NCBI GenBank assembly: GCA_002429455.1
Contig: DIZU01000179.1
Span: forward strand, 7,463 to 14,822
DNA from: Methylotenera sp. UBA6020
GTDB lineage: Bacteria; Pseudomonadota; Gammaproteobacteria; Burkholderiales; Methylophilaceae
Direction: 5' to 3'
Length of the DNA: 7,360 nucleotides
Each line of letters starts with the position of its first letter. Positions within the stretch are counted from its first letter, which is position 1. Below the pieces are notes generated by a model. That model worked only from the letters and a program-made list of their open reading frames with translations, did no database searches and was not told the origin of the DNA. A program made the position numbers and the translations under genes. Positions 6,601 to 7,360 of the stretch are shown one piece after another.

Positions 6601-6603
6601 GGA

Positions 6604-6609
6604 ATTATA
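6604..6609 (-). promoter_or_regulatory. Candidate -10 element of the old cob operon promoter
   Basis: A perfect TATAAT on the minus strand sits just upstream of the truncated riboswitch, putting the start near 6597, where the aptamer fragment begins. No good -35 hexamer is visible at the right distance. If active it would transcribe the remnants and bluB-cobU, and it is divergent from the zapA-side promoter. Confidence 0.4.
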
Positions 6610-6642
6610 GCGTTTATTTTTTAACCAACTCGAACTATTTTT

Positions 6643-6671
6643 TTGACTGTAGTTTTATAACATATTGTAAT
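6643..6671 (+). promoter_or_regulatory. Probable sigma-70 promoter for the zapB-like/zapA genes
   Basis: TTGACT (6643-6648), a 17-base spacer, then TGTAAT (6666-6671). The expected start is near 6678, giving a leader of about 54 bases before the ATG at 6732. Confidence 0.55.
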
Positions 6672-6695
6672 ACTTTGAAAAATCCTCGTTAGCTA

Positions 6696-6725
6696 TTGAC
6701 TACAATCAATTTTTTCAATTATAGT
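6696..6725 (+). promoter_or_regulatory. Second candidate promoter, possibly leaderless
   Basis: TTGACT (6696-6701), 18 bases, then TATAGT (6720-6725). The predicted start falls at about 6732, on the A of the next ATG, so a transcript from here would be leaderless. Hexamers are good, the spacer is one base over the optimum. Confidence 0.4.
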
Positions 6726-6731
6726 GACTAC

Positions 6732-6920
6732 ATGGATGCCGACCTAAAAACGTTAGAAGAAAAATTAGCACATTTAATTTCATTGTTTAGTGACCTGCGC
6801 GATGAGAATTTGCAACTACGTGTTGATTTAAATGCAATGCAAAGTGATGCCGCGATATTAAAGGCTAACATGGCAGCAGCCAGTGAGCGAATTGAAGCCT
6901 TGATGGAGAGTTTGCCCTAA
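6732..6920 (+). CDS. Small coiled-coil protein, ZapB-like / TIGR02449-type
   Basis: This encodes a 62-residue acidic protein that should form one continuous coiled coil: heptad-like leucines and isoleucines run through KTLEEKLAHLISLFSDL, ENLQLRVDL, AAILKANM and ERIEALMESLP. Short proteins of this type (TIGR02449, also likened to ZapB/DUF904) are commonly found directly upstream of zapA in beta- and gammaproteobacteria and are thought to be linked to cell division, though most are untested. The ATG at 6732 is chosen because the family usually begins M-D-x-D-L, because the upstream in-frame TTG (6696) lies in a promoter-like sequence, and because the extension it adds is not family-like. No clear ribosome site precedes the ATG. 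Spacing to zapA is 46 bp, so an operon is likely. Confidence 0.82.
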   Translation: MDADLKTLEEKLAHLISLFSDLRDENLQLRVDLNAMQSDAAILKANMAAASERIEALMESLP

Positions 6921-6966
6921 TGCATATATTTAGCGTAGGTCCTAGTCTAGATTTGAGTATAAGAAT

Positions 6967-7263
6967 ATGAGTGAAATTAAAGGTGTAGATGTCAATATTA
7001 TGGGGCGTGACTTCACTGTGTCATGTACCGATGAAGAGCGCCCGGGGTTAATTAATGCGGTTAACTTTTTAGATAAAAAAATGCGCGATATTCGTGAGAG
7101 TGGCAAAGTAATTGGCGTTGAACGTATCGCCATTATGACAGCACTTAACTTATCTCACGAACTGCTAAGTAGTAAAAGTGGCAATGTAGACGTAGGTGAT
7201 TTCAAACGCAGAGTCACGCAAATGCAAGATCAGATTGATAAAGCGTGTGCCATAAATAAGTGA
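6967..7263 (+). CDS. zapA: Cell division protein ZapA
   Basis: ZapA binds FtsZ, bundles its filaments and stabilises the Z-ring at midcell. The 98-residue protein has the normal family layout: an N-terminal globular head with V-x-I-M-G-R-D-F (about residues 9-16) and CTDEERPGLINAVNFLDKKM (about 19-38), then RIAIMTALNLSHELL (about 53-67), and a C-terminal coiled coil that forms the tetramer. The head and helix motifs are intact. The start is the ATG at 6967, preceded by a weak purine stretch (AAGAAT). In many proteobacteria zapA is followed by 6S RNA and a 5-formyltetrahydrofolate cyclo-ligase gene; the window ends before this can be verified. Confidence 0.95.
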   Translation: MSEIKGVDVNIMGRDFTVSCTDEERPGLINAVNFLDKKMRDIRESGKVIGVERIAIMTALNLSHELLSSKSGNVDVGDFKRRVTQMQDQIDKACAINK

Positions 7264-7314
7264 TAAATAGATTAAATTGATGAAGTAGCAATATTAAAAA
7301 AGGCGGTTTCAAGG

Positions 7315-7360
7315 TTGACAGTGCAAAAATTGCAGCATGATGCTGCCTAAAATCAAATGC
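7315..7360 (+). promoter_or_regulatory. Palindrome-rich region after zapA, possible promoter of next unit
   Basis: The 97 bases after zapA hold no gene. There is a perfect TTGACA (7315-7320), a palindrome TGCAA-AAA-TTGCA (7322-7334) overlapping a second one, GCAGCAT-G-ATGCTGC (7332-7346), then TAAAAT (7348-7353). The TTGACA to TAAAAT distance (27) is too long for one sigma-70 promoter; TAAAAT alone could be a -10 for a start near 7360. No T-run follows the hairpin, so it is a poor terminator. In related genomes the 6S RNA gene often begins about here. Confidence 0.35.

Noticed and set aside
1..7360. CRISPR array, transposase, integrase or tRNA
   Set aside because: No regularly spaced repeats, no transposase or integrase motifs, and no tRNA-like fold recognised on either strand. 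The gene losses look like deletions and indels rather than insertions.

Overview
The window looks like a moderately AT-rich betaproteobacterial chromosome, probably from the methylotrophs (Methylophilaceae) or a close relative. This is inferred from protein character and gene order: a ZapB-like coiled-coil gene followed by zapA, next to a cobalamin (B12) locus. No species can be named from the sequence alone.

Layout. Positions 1-440 (+) hold the middle of cobQ (cobyric acid synthase), frameshifted and cut off before its glutaminase domain. Convergent to it is a minus-strand block. Reading in the direction of transcription it holds: a weak promoter and the 5' part of a cobalamin riboswitch (about 6600-6539); the 3' third of cobB (cobyrinate a,c-diamide synthase), broken by about three frameshifts (about 6535-5975); intact bluB (5987-5325); intact cobU/cobP (5282-4758); a complete cobalamin riboswitch with its own promoter (4731-4493); an unusually long leader (4492-4188); a TonB-dependent outer-membrane receptor of siderophore-receptor type (4187-2082); and a PepSY-TM inner-membrane protein (2032-566). 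At the right end on the plus strand are a short coiled-coil cell-division-type gene (6732-6920), zapA (6967-7263), and a palindrome-rich stretch that may lead into the next transcription unit.

How it fits together. The two corrin-ring amidation enzymes visible here, CobB and CobQ, are pseudogenes. The genes for the lower ligand (bluB) and for activating cobinamide (cobU) are open, and the B12-sensing RNA now sits in front of an uptake receptor. This suggests a lineage that changed from making B12 to importing and remodelling corrinoids. Two points stand out. The receptor and PepSY pair looks like iron-siderophore machinery, yet it lies downstream of a B12 riboswitch. And a second, beheaded riboswitch is fused to the cobB remnant, marking a deletion that probably removed the rest of the aptamer and most of cobB.
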